Source: Deltaproteobacteria bacterium RIFOXYD12_FULL_56_24
GTDB taxonomy: Bacteria; Desulfobacterota; Desulfobulbia; Desulfobulbales; Desulfurivibrionaceae
Reading direction: 5' to 3'
DNA length: 43,891 nucleotides
NCBI GenBank assembly: GCA_001799285.1
Contig: MGTD01000023.1
Coordinates: forward strand, 1 to 43,891
Numbering within the stretch: the stretch's first letter is position 1; each line of letters begins with the position of its first letter. The notes below the pieces were generated by a model, which ran no database searches, had not been told where the DNA came from, and saw only the letters and a program-made list of their open reading frames with translations. Shown piece by piece: positions 1 through 5,893 of the stretch. A program made the position numbers and the translations under genes.

Positions 1-243
1 AGGGGGAATTCTCCCCTCGGTTACAACATGCACCACATCTTGCGGCAATTTGACCAGGCTTATGCCCGGTTCAAGGGAGACCTTGGTGAACCTGGCGGCA
101 TCCCCCACGAAGAAGGGGAAAAACTGATGGCCGAAGGACACGACATTCTGGAGCGGTTCAACGCCTTCACGGTCAAGCTCAGCAGGCGAGTGAAATTCGA
201 TTACAGGCCGCCGCGTGTTCTTGAGACAGAGAAATCTGGCTGA
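1..243 (+). CDS. C-terminal part of an unrecognised protein (module A)
   Basis: The frame is open from base 1 to a TGA at 241-243, so this is probably the end of a longer gene; the first ATG is at 28. I do not recognise the family. The tail is basic and aromatic, with the motif KLSRRVKFDYRPPR near the end. The same tail is found in two other places (3781-3867 and 5587-5739), each time running toward a palindrome and a tRNA 3' end. That position is typical for the gene beside the attachment site of a tRNA-targeting element, often an integrase, but I see no tyrosine recombinase motif here. Bases 30-46 match the arm of repeat R3 at 12361-12377 exactly, so the upstream part may itself be a junction. 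Confidence 0.4.
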   Translation, partial: RGNSPLGYNMHHILRQFDQAYARFKGDLGEPGGIPHEEGEKLMAEGHDILERFNAFTVKLSRRVKFDYRPPRVLETEKSG

Positions 244-268
244 CTCAAGGTTGGATAAAAAAAGGGGG

Positions 269-300
269 GGGGGGTTACAGGAAACATCCCGTAACCCCCC
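269..300 (-). terminator. Palindromic terminator of module A
   Basis: An 11-base G run leads into a hairpin: GGGGGGTTAC pairs with GTAACCCCCC around a short loop. Read on the minus strand it lies just after the tRNA-like end at 311-334, as a tRNA terminator would. The equivalent hairpins at 3898-3925 and 5756-5785 differ by paired changes. Confidence 0.55.
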
Positions 301-310
301 TTGATTTTCT

Positions 311-334
311 TGGTGCCCCCTACGGGACTCGAAC
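311..334 (-). pseudogene. tRNA 3'-end remnant (module A)
   Basis: On the minus strand this reads as a T loop (TTCGAGT), a T-stem 3' strand, a seven-base acceptor 3' strand, a discriminator A and an encoded CCA. The rest of a tRNA is absent: the 5' side is an A-rich stretch (plus-strand T run 335-342). This is what remains when an element inserts into a tRNA gene and displaces its 3' end. The sequence differs from the intact tRNA-Arg at 5795-5871, so the parent tRNA is uncertain. Confidence 0.5.
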
Positions 335-677
335 TTTTTTTTTAACGGTTACCCCAAGAGACAACAAGAGATGAATAATTATTTTTATTTTTATCACTCA
401 ATGAATCCACCACGAGACCAATATTTTTTAAAAGTAAAAGTACGCTTCAGTCGGAAGAACCCCAATCGTATGTTCCATGCAACTCATTCTGATTTGCGAA
501 GCCGAACATTTAGCGTTTATCGGTTGTCCCGCAGTGGATAAACCCCGCGGCAATGCAACCTGAGTTCGTGGCAAAGACACCAGAGGGGGCAACAATTTCG
601 CGGGAGGGATGATTGATAAAATTTTGTTGAACTAAGACTCGATGCGCCACCACTCTAAGGGATTTATATAGCGGGCG
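335..677. other. Gene-free accessory spacer
   Basis: AT-rich stretch between the module A tRNA remnant and the IS21-type element. I see no reading frame of useful length, no tRNA and no convincing promoter. The first bases (T run followed by AACGG) resemble those after the module B remnant at 3961-3976, which suggests a shared element boundary. Confidence 0.4.
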
Positions 678-684
678 GGTATCT
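678..684. repeat. Target-site duplication GGTATCT, left copy
   Basis: The same seven bases follow the right end at 1301-1307. Duplications of 4-8 bp are usual for IS21 relatives. Confidence 0.8.
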
Positions 685-710
685 TGTCAATGAGCACCCT
701 AATGGAGCCA
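685..710 (+). repeat. Left terminal inverted repeat of the IS21-type element
   Basis: Twenty-five of 26 bases match the reverse complement of 1275-1300. Confidence 0.85.
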
Positions 711-775
711 GTCCGTGATCGCCCGTAATGGAGCCACCTGCGGTGGCCGACTTTGGGTCTCGGATGGGTGAAAAC

Positions 776-1162
776 TTAGTTGGTTTTTCCTCCTTTTTCA
801 ATGGTTGATTTTGGTGTGTTGGGCGGTGATTTTTCTAACCTGAAACTCTTGCCGTCCAGAATTACGTTATAGGCGCCATGGCGAATTCGATCAATGGTGG
901 CGGCGCCGAGGAGTTTGTTGGGAAAAGCATCGCCCCATTCTGAGAGATCCAGGTTGCTGGTGACGATCGTTCCTTTCCGTTCGTAGCGTTCGGCGATCAG
1001 GTCGTGGAAATCTTCATCCTGGGGAGAACGTAGCGGTTTCAGGCCGAAGTCATCGATAATCAACAGATCGACCTTGGCGAGGGCCACCAGGCGCCGATCA
1101 TAAGAGTTGGTGGCGCGGGCGGCGTTCAGTTGACCGAACAGCTTAGTTTGCGAAACAAACAA
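776..1162 (-). pseudogene. istB: istB fragment (IS21-family helper ATPase, C-terminal part)
   Basis: The frame encodes the second half of an IstB-type AAA+ ATPase, the helper that works with the IstA transposase. Walker B is plain (VDLLIIDDFG), followed by the SPQDEDFHDLIAERYE helix and the TIVTSNLDLSEW sensor region. A usual IstB is about 250 residues; here the Walker A loop is missing. The frame stays open upstream of 1162 with recognisable residues (AIRLGYNALFVSQ), but where GxGKT should be it becomes unrelated sequence. It therefore cannot be an active ATPase. Confidence 0.8.
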
Positions 1163-1274
1163 CGCATTATAACCAAGGCGGATGGCACAAAAATCAGGAT
1201 AGGTACTCCAGTTAGTAGGAAAAGTCCGAGACCCAGTTTTGTTTTAAAGTGGCTCCATTAGGGCGATCACAAGG

Positions 1275-1300
1275 TGGCTCCATTAGGGTGCTCATTAACA
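1275..1300 (-). repeat. Right terminal inverted repeat of the IS21-type element
   Basis: Reverse complement of 685-710 with one mismatch at the fourth base; followed directly by the right target duplication at 1301-1307. Confidence 0.85.
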
Positions 1301-1510
1301 GGTATCTCAATAGCAAGCTGAAAGTTTGATAGGCAGGGTTTGTTCGCAGTTGATTTATCTCACGAGCTGACACCGATCAGAACTTTGTTGCTGCCATTTT
1401 TAACCCCTGACAGGCAGGATAATGCCGTCGGCATGCCAAGACGCAGACCGCCGGAACTTCTCAAGCCACCGGACAATTGAACTATCACCCGGATTTTGAT
1501 GTCTCAAATG

Positions 1511-1538
1511 TTGATTTTTATGACGGTTAGGTTATTAT
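1511..1538 (+). promoter_or_regulatory. Likely promoter of the Fic gene
   Basis: TTGATT (1511-1516), a 16-base spacer and TATTAT (1533-1538) lie 39 bases before the GTG start at 1578. The rest of 1308-1577 shows no gene. Confidence 0.45.
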
Positions 1539-1577
1539 GTCGTCACGAATTGTGTTACGAGACGAAAGGGGTGTCCA

Positions 1578-2954
1578 GTGCCGAAGCATATCGAGGAACA
1601 AGACCTTAAGGCAATTGAGCAGCAGATAGCCGTCTATCATAAAGGAATCGGCATCTCGAAGCTGGAAACAGCTCTTGCGGCATCAGGTATCGCCATGAAT
1701 CGGCGTGCTCTGCTGCGCCGAATGACTATCCTCATTGAAAGCAAACGTGTCCGCGCCACCGGTGCCTTCAAAGGGCGTGTGTACTGGCCGCTGACGACAG
1801 AAGTTTCCTCTGGCGATCAGGAACTCGAAGAATCACTCATACCCCTTTCCAGGGCCGGTCATGAGATTCGCAGGCATGTCCGTCAGCCTATCCAGCTTCG
1901 AGAACCGATAGGATATCGTCGCGATTTTCTCCTGTCCTACCCGAACAATGGACCGTATCTTGACGACGCCACTCGCAAACATCTGCACCAGATTGGCCGT
2001 GTTCACCAAGAATCCGTACCTGCAGGCACCATGGCCCGCCAGGTTATGGGCAGGCTGCTGATCGACCTCTCCTGGGCATCCAGCTACCTGGAAGGGAATA
2101 CCTACTCCCTGCTGGAGACGGAGCGTCTGATCTCCTTCGGCCAGGCTGCTGAGGGGAAGGATGCACTGGAAACCCAGATGATCCTGAACCACAAGCAGGC
2201 CATCGAGTTTCTTGTCGAATCTGCAGACGATATTGGTTTTAACCGGTATTCGATTCTTAACCTTCATGCCATTCTGTCGGACAACCTGCTCCCCAATCCG
2301 GAGGCCTGCGGGCGATTGCGCCAGATTGCCGTCGGCATCGGTGGGTCGGTTTACTCGCCGTTGTCCACTCCACAACTCCTGGACGAGTACTTTCAGCGGG
2401 CTCTTGATACCGCGGAAGCCATCAGCGATCCATTCGAACAGTCGTTTTTCGGGTTGGTGCATCTCTCCTACCTGCAGCCGTTTGGAGACGTCAACAAGCG
2501 GGTGGCACGGCTTGCCGCCAATATCCCGCTGGTTAAACACAATCTTTGCCCGCTCTCCTTTATCGATGTGCCTAAAAAGTCCTATGTCGAAGGGATACTG
2601 GGAGTTTACGAGCTTAATCGCATTGAATTGATGCGCGACGTCTTTGTCTGGGGATACAAGCGGTCCGTCAAACGCTACCTGAGTACTCGGGAAGAATTGG
2701 GCGAGCCGGACCCATTCCGGATGAAGTACCGCACGTTACTTACGGAGATAATTCGTGAAGTAGTTCTCCATGGTGTAGGACAGGCACAGGAGGTAGTAAC
2801 AACCTGGGCCGCAGAACATATTCCGGAGAATGACCAGCAGCGTTTCATCAATCTGGTACATGCCGAGCTGAAAGGCTTGCACGAGGGGAATATTGCAAGA
2901 TTTCGCCTGCGACCTGCCGAATTTGCGGTGTGGAAGGCTAATTTTATTGCATAA
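1578..2954 (+). CDS. Fic-domain protein with altered active-site motif
   Basis: A 458-residue protein of the Fic family, whose members usually transfer AMP or another group to a target hydroxyl. The N-terminal 70 residues look like a winged helix. Around residue 168, SSYLEGN fits the (S/T)xxxE(G/N) inhibitory helix of self-restrained Fic proteins. The core motif near residue 295 is HLSYLQPFGDVNKRVARL. In active Fic enzymes this is HPFxxGNGRxxR, so the catalytic His is a Gln and the GNG loop is VNK. The rest of the fold looks intact, so this seems a natural subfamily rather than decay. The GTG start has AAAGGGG upstream. Its target is unknown. It lies between mobile-element remnants, which fits a toxin or regulatory role. 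Confidence 0.75.
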   Translation: MPKHIEEQDLKAIEQQIAVYHKGIGISKLETALAASGIAMNRRALLRRMTILIESKRVRATGAFKGRVYWPLTTEVSSGDQELEESLIPLSRAGHEIRRHVRQPIQLREPIGYRRDFLLSYPNNGPYLDDATRKHLHQIGRVHQESVPAGTMARQVMGRLLIDLSWASSYLEGNTYSLLETERLISFGQAAEGKDALETQMILNHKQAIEFLVESADDIGFNRYSILNLHAILSDNLLPNPEACGRLRQIAVGIGGSVYSPLSTPQLLDEYFQRALDTAEAISDPFEQSFFGLVHLSYLQPFGDVNKRVARLAANIPLVKHNLCPLSFIDVPKKSYVEGILGVYELNRIELMRDVFVWGYKRSVKRYLSTREELGEPDPFRMKYRTLLTEIIREVVLHGVGQAQEVVTTWAAEHIPENDQQRFINLVHAELKGLHEGNIARFRLRPAEFAVWKANFIA

Positions 2955-2983
2955 GACATTTTCTGTCGCAGACTTGTTTTAAC

Positions 2984-2999
2984 GTCAAGCTAACTTGAC
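2984..2999. promoter_or_regulatory. Inverted repeat, possible operator
   Basis: GTCAAG-CTAA-CTTGAC lies 18 bases before the start of the gene at 3017. It could be an operator. There is no matching -10 box at the right distance, so I do not call a promoter. Confidence 0.3.
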
Positions 3000-3016
3000 A
3001 CAAGGAGAAATAGGAC

Positions 3017-3520
3017 GTGAAAAAGATAACGGAAACACCAAATGAGGCAGAAGTAAAGACGGCGGCTCCTTGTGGTCAAGTTGAGCGCCTGGCTAGCGCG
3101 TTTTTGTGTTACATGGACGGTAATTTCGCATTTTTCACGACACAGGAACTGGCTAAACAGTGGGGTGATGACTGGAATGATGCCCCCTATGAGCACAACG
3201 CTGGTGAGCCATACGGCCCGACAGTTTTTTATAAAGAGACTGGGCCAGAGAACGACCCAAAAGACTGGAACGAAGACGGGACGCCAAAATGGGAGATCAT
3301 AAAAATGGCATGGGACGGCCCGTTCGATCCTCCTTGTGAGAGCCACTCAAATTCACCGTGGAGTGTTGCGCAGATAAACGCAGGGGCGGTAGCGTGGCTC
3401 ACCACCTCTCGGTGGCTGAATAACAAGGATGACACTATTGCCATCTATGCCGGGGTCGATATTGCAGAGTTTAAAAGATTGGTGGAATTAGGCGGCGGTG
3501 CTGTTTATTCGAAGTGCTAA
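3017..3520 (+). CDS. Phage-like hypothetical protein
   Basis: A 167-residue, acidic, soluble protein with no signal peptide or membrane segment. The segment WGDDWNDAPYEHNAGEPY resembles small uncharacterised phage and prophage proteins as I remember them, but no function is established and I assign none. GGAG lies 11 bases before the GTG start. It sits in the accessory segment between the Fic gene and an IS200-type remnant, which agrees with a horizontally acquired origin. Confidence 0.55.
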   Translation: MKKITETPNEAEVKTAAPCGQVERLASAFLCYMDGNFAFFTTQELAKQWGDDWNDAPYEHNAGEPYGPTVFYKETGPENDPKDWNEDGTPKWEIIKMAWDGPFDPPCESHSNSPWSVAQINAGAVAWLTTSRWLNNKDDTIAIYAGVDIAEFKRLVELGGGAVYSKC

Positions 3521-3530
3521 CAAACAGGTA

Positions 3531-3549
3531 AACCCCAGGCTCTGCCGGG
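3531..3549. repeat. IS200-type left-end hairpin
   Basis: CCCC-AGGC-TCT-GCC-GGGG forms a short stem-loop about 85 bases before the transposase start. IS200/IS605 elements carry subterminal hairpins that the TnpA transposase recognises in single-stranded DNA. Confidence 0.45.
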
Positions 3550-3634
3550 GGACTCGCAAAGTTTGACATTTACGGGAATAAGAGGAAATCTCACAATTCT
3601 GAACCGCTCAAAGTTCAAGAAAAGAATACTTCCC

Positions 3635-3817
3635 ATGTCCGACAGTCAAAGCCTAAGCCATACGATGTGGGAATGCAAGTATCACATTGTATGGATACCG
3701 AAGTATCGAAAGAAGACCATATTTGAAGAGCTCCGTAAACATTTGGGAGAAATATTCCGGGAGCTGGCAAGGCAAAGCGATTCAACGCCTTCACGGTCAA
3801 GCTCAGCAGGCGGGTGA
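3635..3817 (+). pseudogene. tnpA: IS200/IS605-type TnpA remnant
   Basis: The frame from the ATG at 3635 begins like a small Y1 transposase: MWECKYHIVWIPKYRKK, then an EIFRELARQ helix. A full TnpA has about 140 residues with an HUH motif and a catalytic Tyr; both are missing. The homology stops near 3775, exactly where module B starts. The last residues to the stop at 3817 come from module B read in the wrong frame. A deletion or recombination therefore fused the two. Confidence 0.75.
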
Positions 3818-3867
3818 AGTTCGACTACAGGCCACCGCGTGTTCTTGAAACAGAGAAATCTGGCTGA
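3781..3867 (+). pseudogene. Module B: 3' end of the same unrecognised reading frame
   Basis: In the frame used at 1-243 this gives FNAFTVKLSRRVKFDY and onward to a TGA, nearly identical to module A. The coding part is cut at its 5' end by the join to tnpA. The tail is followed by a tandem GGTTGGATAAAA duplication, a palindrome and a tRNA-like 3' end, in the same order as in modules A and C. Confidence 0.6.
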
Positions 3868-3897
3868 GATAAAGGTTGGATAAAAGGTTGGATAAAA

Positions 3898-3925
3898 GGG
3901 TTTACAGGAGACATCCTGTAAACCC
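3898..3925 (-). terminator. Palindromic terminator of module B
   Basis: GGGTTTACAGG / CCTGTAAACCC, an 11-bp perfect stem with a six-base loop. Compared with module C, one base pair in the stem has changed on both sides, so pairing is kept. Confidence 0.6.
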
Positions 3926-3935
3926 TTGATTTTCT

Positions 3936-3960
3936 TGGTGACACCTATGGAACTCGAACC
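3936..3960 (-). pseudogene. tRNA 3'-end remnant (module B)
   Basis: On the minus strand: GG, T loop TTCGAGT, T-stem half TCCAT, acceptor half AGGTGTC, discriminator A, CCA. No anticodon or D arm precedes it; instead there is an A run (plus-strand T run). It is the same arrangement as at 311-334 but with a different acceptor sequence. Confidence 0.5.
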
Positions 3961-4010
3961 ATTTTTTTACGGGTATTGGAGTCAACTCACGAAACGGGAA
4001 AAACCGTACG

Positions 4011-4448
4011 CTAAGCGTTTTGATCCTCGGGACTGCTCCAGGGGTTGATGAGCAAAACGCCGGTTGACTCAAAGTCGACCACATTGCGCGTTACGACGGT
4101 CAGACCGTGTACAAGTGCCGTTGCAGCTATAAGCCCGTCACGCACAGGACGAGGGTCTGGCACATGGAGTCGTGCGCTACGAAGTGCAACAGCAGTATCG
4201 ACGGACAGGATACGACCCGTGAAAGCAGGTAAGACGTGATCGTTCAGCCACACGCGAAATACCGCACCCTGCGATGGATCGCGGCGTTCGGCCAGCAACA
4301 CACCGATTTCCAACTCTTGGATGGTAATTACTGACAGATACAAATCGGCGGCATCTATGCTGTCGGCCCAGGCCGCAACATGCCCATCTGCTTTGCCGAG
4401 ACGGATTTTCCGCAACTCGGACACAACATTGGTGTCAAGTAAGTACAT
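4011..4448 (-). CDS. PIN-domain toxin, VapC family
   Basis: A 145-residue PIN-domain protein, probably a metal-dependent RNase toxin. The acidic residues of the family are in place: Asp in YLLDTNVVSEL at the start, Glu in ITIQELEIG, Asp in PRPVRDGLIAATA and Asp in TRNVVDF near the end. The ATG overlaps the antitoxin stop by one base, so the two genes are translationally coupled. As usual, antitoxin comes first and toxin second. The RNA target cannot be read from the sequence. Confidence 0.88.
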   Translation of the reverse strand: MYLLDTNVVSELRKIRLGKADGHVAAWADSIDAADLYLSVITIQELEIGVLLAERRDPSQGAVFRVWLNDHVLPAFTGRILSVDTAVALRSARLHVPDPRPVRDGLIAATALVHGLTVVTRNVVDFESTGVLLINPWSSPEDQNA

Positions 4449-4702
4449 CAGGAGAGATCCGCTGATTGTGCGAGGTCGCGCAATTGTGGTATCTCAAATT
4501 CAATGTCCTCGAGGCCGGGCATCGCCAGTAGATCGGCGATCTTAGTATGCTCGCCAGTGATCTTCTTGTATTCGGCAAATGTCAGTAGCACATGCGCCGG
4601 ACGACCACGATCTGTGATGAATACCGGGCCAGACATTGCCGCTTTTTTTGCCCTGCTGGCGTCCTGGTTAAACTGGCGGCTTGAAAGGGTCGTGATGGTC
4701 AT
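4448..4702 (-). CDS. Phd/YefM-family antitoxin
   Basis: An 84-residue partner of the PIN toxin. The N-terminal half (SSRQFNQDASRAKKAA, then GPVFITDRGRPAHVLLTFAEY) is the Phd/YefM DNA-binding fold. The acidic C-terminal part is probably the toxin-neutralising arm. Such antitoxins normally bind their own promoter, here in the 150-bp gap shared with the divergent higBA pair. Confidence 0.88.
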   Translation of the reverse strand: MTITTLSSRQFNQDASRAKKAAMSGPVFITDRGRPAHVLLTFAEYKKITGEHTKIADLLAMPGLEDIEFEIPQLRDLAQSADLS

Positions 4703-4741
4703 AGCAGCACCTCATTTTTGAAAATAATAACTTATGTAGAT

Positions 4742-4770
4742 ATGTTACCACAAAGATGTTTACGATGCAA
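4742..4770 (-). promoter_or_regulatory. Likely promoter of the Phd/PIN operon
   Basis: On the minus strand TTGCAT (4765-4770), a 17-base spacer and TAACAT (4742-4747), about 40 bases before the antitoxin ATG. Confidence 0.5.
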
Positions 4771-4817
4771 TCAAAAGCCATTTAAAAAACCACCCATTGA
4801 ACACTGTAAAGCGTCAC

Positions 4818-4847
4818 TTGACACTTTACTCCCCTCCATGCTATTGT
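4818..4847 (+). promoter_or_regulatory. Likely promoter of higBA
   Basis: TTGACA (4818-4823), an 18-base spacer and TATTGT (4842-4847). The higB ATG is only five bases after the -10 box, so the transcript has almost no leader, or the promoter is slightly different from this one. Confidence 0.4.
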
Positions 4848-4852
4848 GGCTT

Positions 4853-5143
4853 ATGAAAATCAGAAATATCTTACACAAAGGCCTTTTCCGTTTCATTGAG
4901 GATGATGATTCCAGCGGTATTCAGCCTGCTATTGCTCCCAAGCTTCGGCTGATTATTTCTTTTCTCCAAGACATGGAGCAAGAGAGCGAGCTTAGGTCAA
5001 TTTCCAGCTGGCGAGCGCATCAACTCACCGGAGATCGTAAAGGCACATGGAGCCTTTCTGTTACAAAAAATTGGCGGCTTACGTTCAAGATCAATCAGTC
5101 AGCCATCGAGATTATAGACCTGGATTATGAAGACTATCATTAA
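4853..5143 (+). CDS. higB: HigB-type toxin (RelE superfamily)
   Basis: A 96-residue toxin of the plasmid-maintenance killer type, a ribosome-dependent mRNA endonuclease in characterised members. The signature HQLTGDRKGTWSLSVTKNWR and the ending LDYEDYH fit HigB. I start at the ATG at 4853, which gives the usual family length; the longer frame from 4718 adds 45 residues with no family match. Toxin precedes antitoxin, the order that sets higBA apart from most such pairs. The antitoxin follows after 10 bases. Confidence 0.88.
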   Translation: MKIRNILHKGLFRFIEDDDSSGIQPAIAPKLRLIISFLQDMEQESELRSISSWRAHQLTGDRKGTWSLSVTKNWRLTFKINQSAIEIIDLDYEDYH

Positions 5144-5153
5144 GGAGATGGCC

Positions 5154-5486
5154 ATGGGTACCATGCAAGGCGTCAGAATGAAGAACCCCGCGCATCCCGG
5201 TGGTTTTGTAAGAAGCGAGATTATCGAACCTCTTGGCCTGACTGTTACTGGCGCGGCTCATGCCCTTGGGGTAACCCGTGCGGCTTTGTCTGCTCTGCTT
5301 AACGAGCATGCCCGTCTTTCTCCGGAAATGGCTTTGCGTATTGAAAAGGCTTTCGGTGTTTCAATGGACACGCTGATGCGCATGCAAAATAGTTTTGATA
5401 TTGCCCAGGCCCGCAAGCGTGAGAGGGATATTATAGTTCGTCAATATGTTTCCCCCCCGGAGTCTTCCTCTGTGATCCAGAAGTAA
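5154..5486 (+). CDS. higA: HigA-type antitoxin (XRE helix-turn-helix)
   Basis: A 110-residue antitoxin with the HigA opening NPAHPGGFVRSEIIEPLGL. The helix-turn-helix follows (GAAHALGVTRAALSALLNEHA), then the MALRIEKAFG helix. It neutralises HigB and represses the pair. I chose the ATG at 5154, six bases after AAGGAG; starts at 5127 and 5148 lack spacing for that ribosome site. The C-terminal tail is basic and probably flexible. Confidence 0.88.
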   Translation: MGTMQGVRMKNPAHPGGFVRSEIIEPLGLTVTGAAHALGVTRAALSALLNEHARLSPEMALRIEKAFGVSMDTLMRMQNSFDIAQARKRERDIIVRQYVSPPESSSVIQK

Positions 5487-5586
5487 GCATCACATCCACC
5501 GAATCACGCTGCGGCGGTTGGTTCATGATCTGCCCAGCAAAGGTCGAGTTTATTTTTGCAGCGCGAATAGTTGACGCCTCCCCAAA

Positions 5587-5739
5587 ATGGAAGGGGGAAA
5601 ACTGATGGCCGAAGGACACGACATCGTGGAACGGCTCATCGCCTTCACGGCCAAGCTCAGCAGGCGGGTGAAATTCGACTACAGGCCGCCGCGAGTTATT
5701 GAGACAGAGCAGCCTGGCTGGCCCCAAGGTTGGATATAG
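5587..5739 (+). pseudogene. Module C: short copy of the unrecognised 3' reading-frame end
   Basis: Fifty codons matching the tail of modules A and B (GGKLMAEGHDIVERLIAF, then KLSRRVKFDYRPPRVIE), with a slightly longer end before TAG. It runs toward the intact tRNA-Arg on the other strand. There is no clear ribosome site, so it is probably not expressed. It marks the module edge closest to the whole tRNA. Confidence 0.5.
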
Positions 5740-5755
5740 GGTTGGATAAAAGAAA

Positions 5756-5785
5756 ATGGGTTACAGGAAATATCCTGTAACCCAT
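5756..5785 (-). terminator. Terminator of the tRNA-Arg gene (module C)
   Basis: ATGGGTTACAGG / CCTGTAACCCAT, a 12-bp perfect stem nine bases after the tRNA CCA, followed on the minus strand by TTTTCTTTT. Confidence 0.75.
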
Positions 5786-5794
5786 TGATTTTAT

Positions 5795-5871
5795 TGGTGC
5801 GCCCGGAGGGATTCGAACCCACGACTCCCGGCTTCGAAGGCCGATGCTCTATCCAGCTGAGCTACAGGCGC
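5795..5871 (-). tRNA. tRNA-Arg, anticodon TCG
   Basis: A complete cloverleaf on the minus strand. The acceptor GCGCCTG pairs with CGGGCGC (one G-T), and the D arm GCTCAGCTGGATAGAGC is standard. The anticodon stem TCGGC/GCCGG holds the loop CTTCGAA with anticodon TCG, which reads CGA and related Arg codons. The T arm has GTTCGAATC, and CCA is encoded. It is the intact member of a series of tRNA-linked modules and the probable integration target for the accessory DNA to its left. Confidence 0.95.
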
Positions 5872-5875
5872 ACAG

Positions 5876-5889
5876 TAAGCGATCACAGG
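5876..5889 (+). repeat. Half copy of repeat R3
   Basis: TAAGCGATCACAGG is identical to the outer end of the R3 arm at 12347-12360, and two further bases upstream also match. It lies between the tRNA-Arg and the bioA stop. No second arm is present. Confidence 0.45.
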
Positions 5890-5893
5890 TAGC

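Larger units (their letters stand above)
685..1300 (-). mobile_element. Internally deleted IS21-family element, 616 bp
   Basis: The ends are 26-base inverted repeats (685-710 and 1275-1300) with one mismatch, beginning TGTYAATGAGCACCC. Each end also has a second inner copy of TAATGGAGCCA, the multiple end repeats typical of IS21. The element is flanked by a 7-bp duplication GGTATCT (678-684 and 1301-1307). Inside, only a C-terminal piece of istB remains; istA and the istB start are missing. It therefore inserted, or was mobilised, as a bounded unit and is now non-autonomous. An intact IS21 element would be about 2-2.5 kb. Confidence 0.85.

Noticed and set aside
30-46. Exact 17-base match to the R3 arm within the first reading frame
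   Set aside because: Too short to call an R3 copy; reported only as a hint of a junction.
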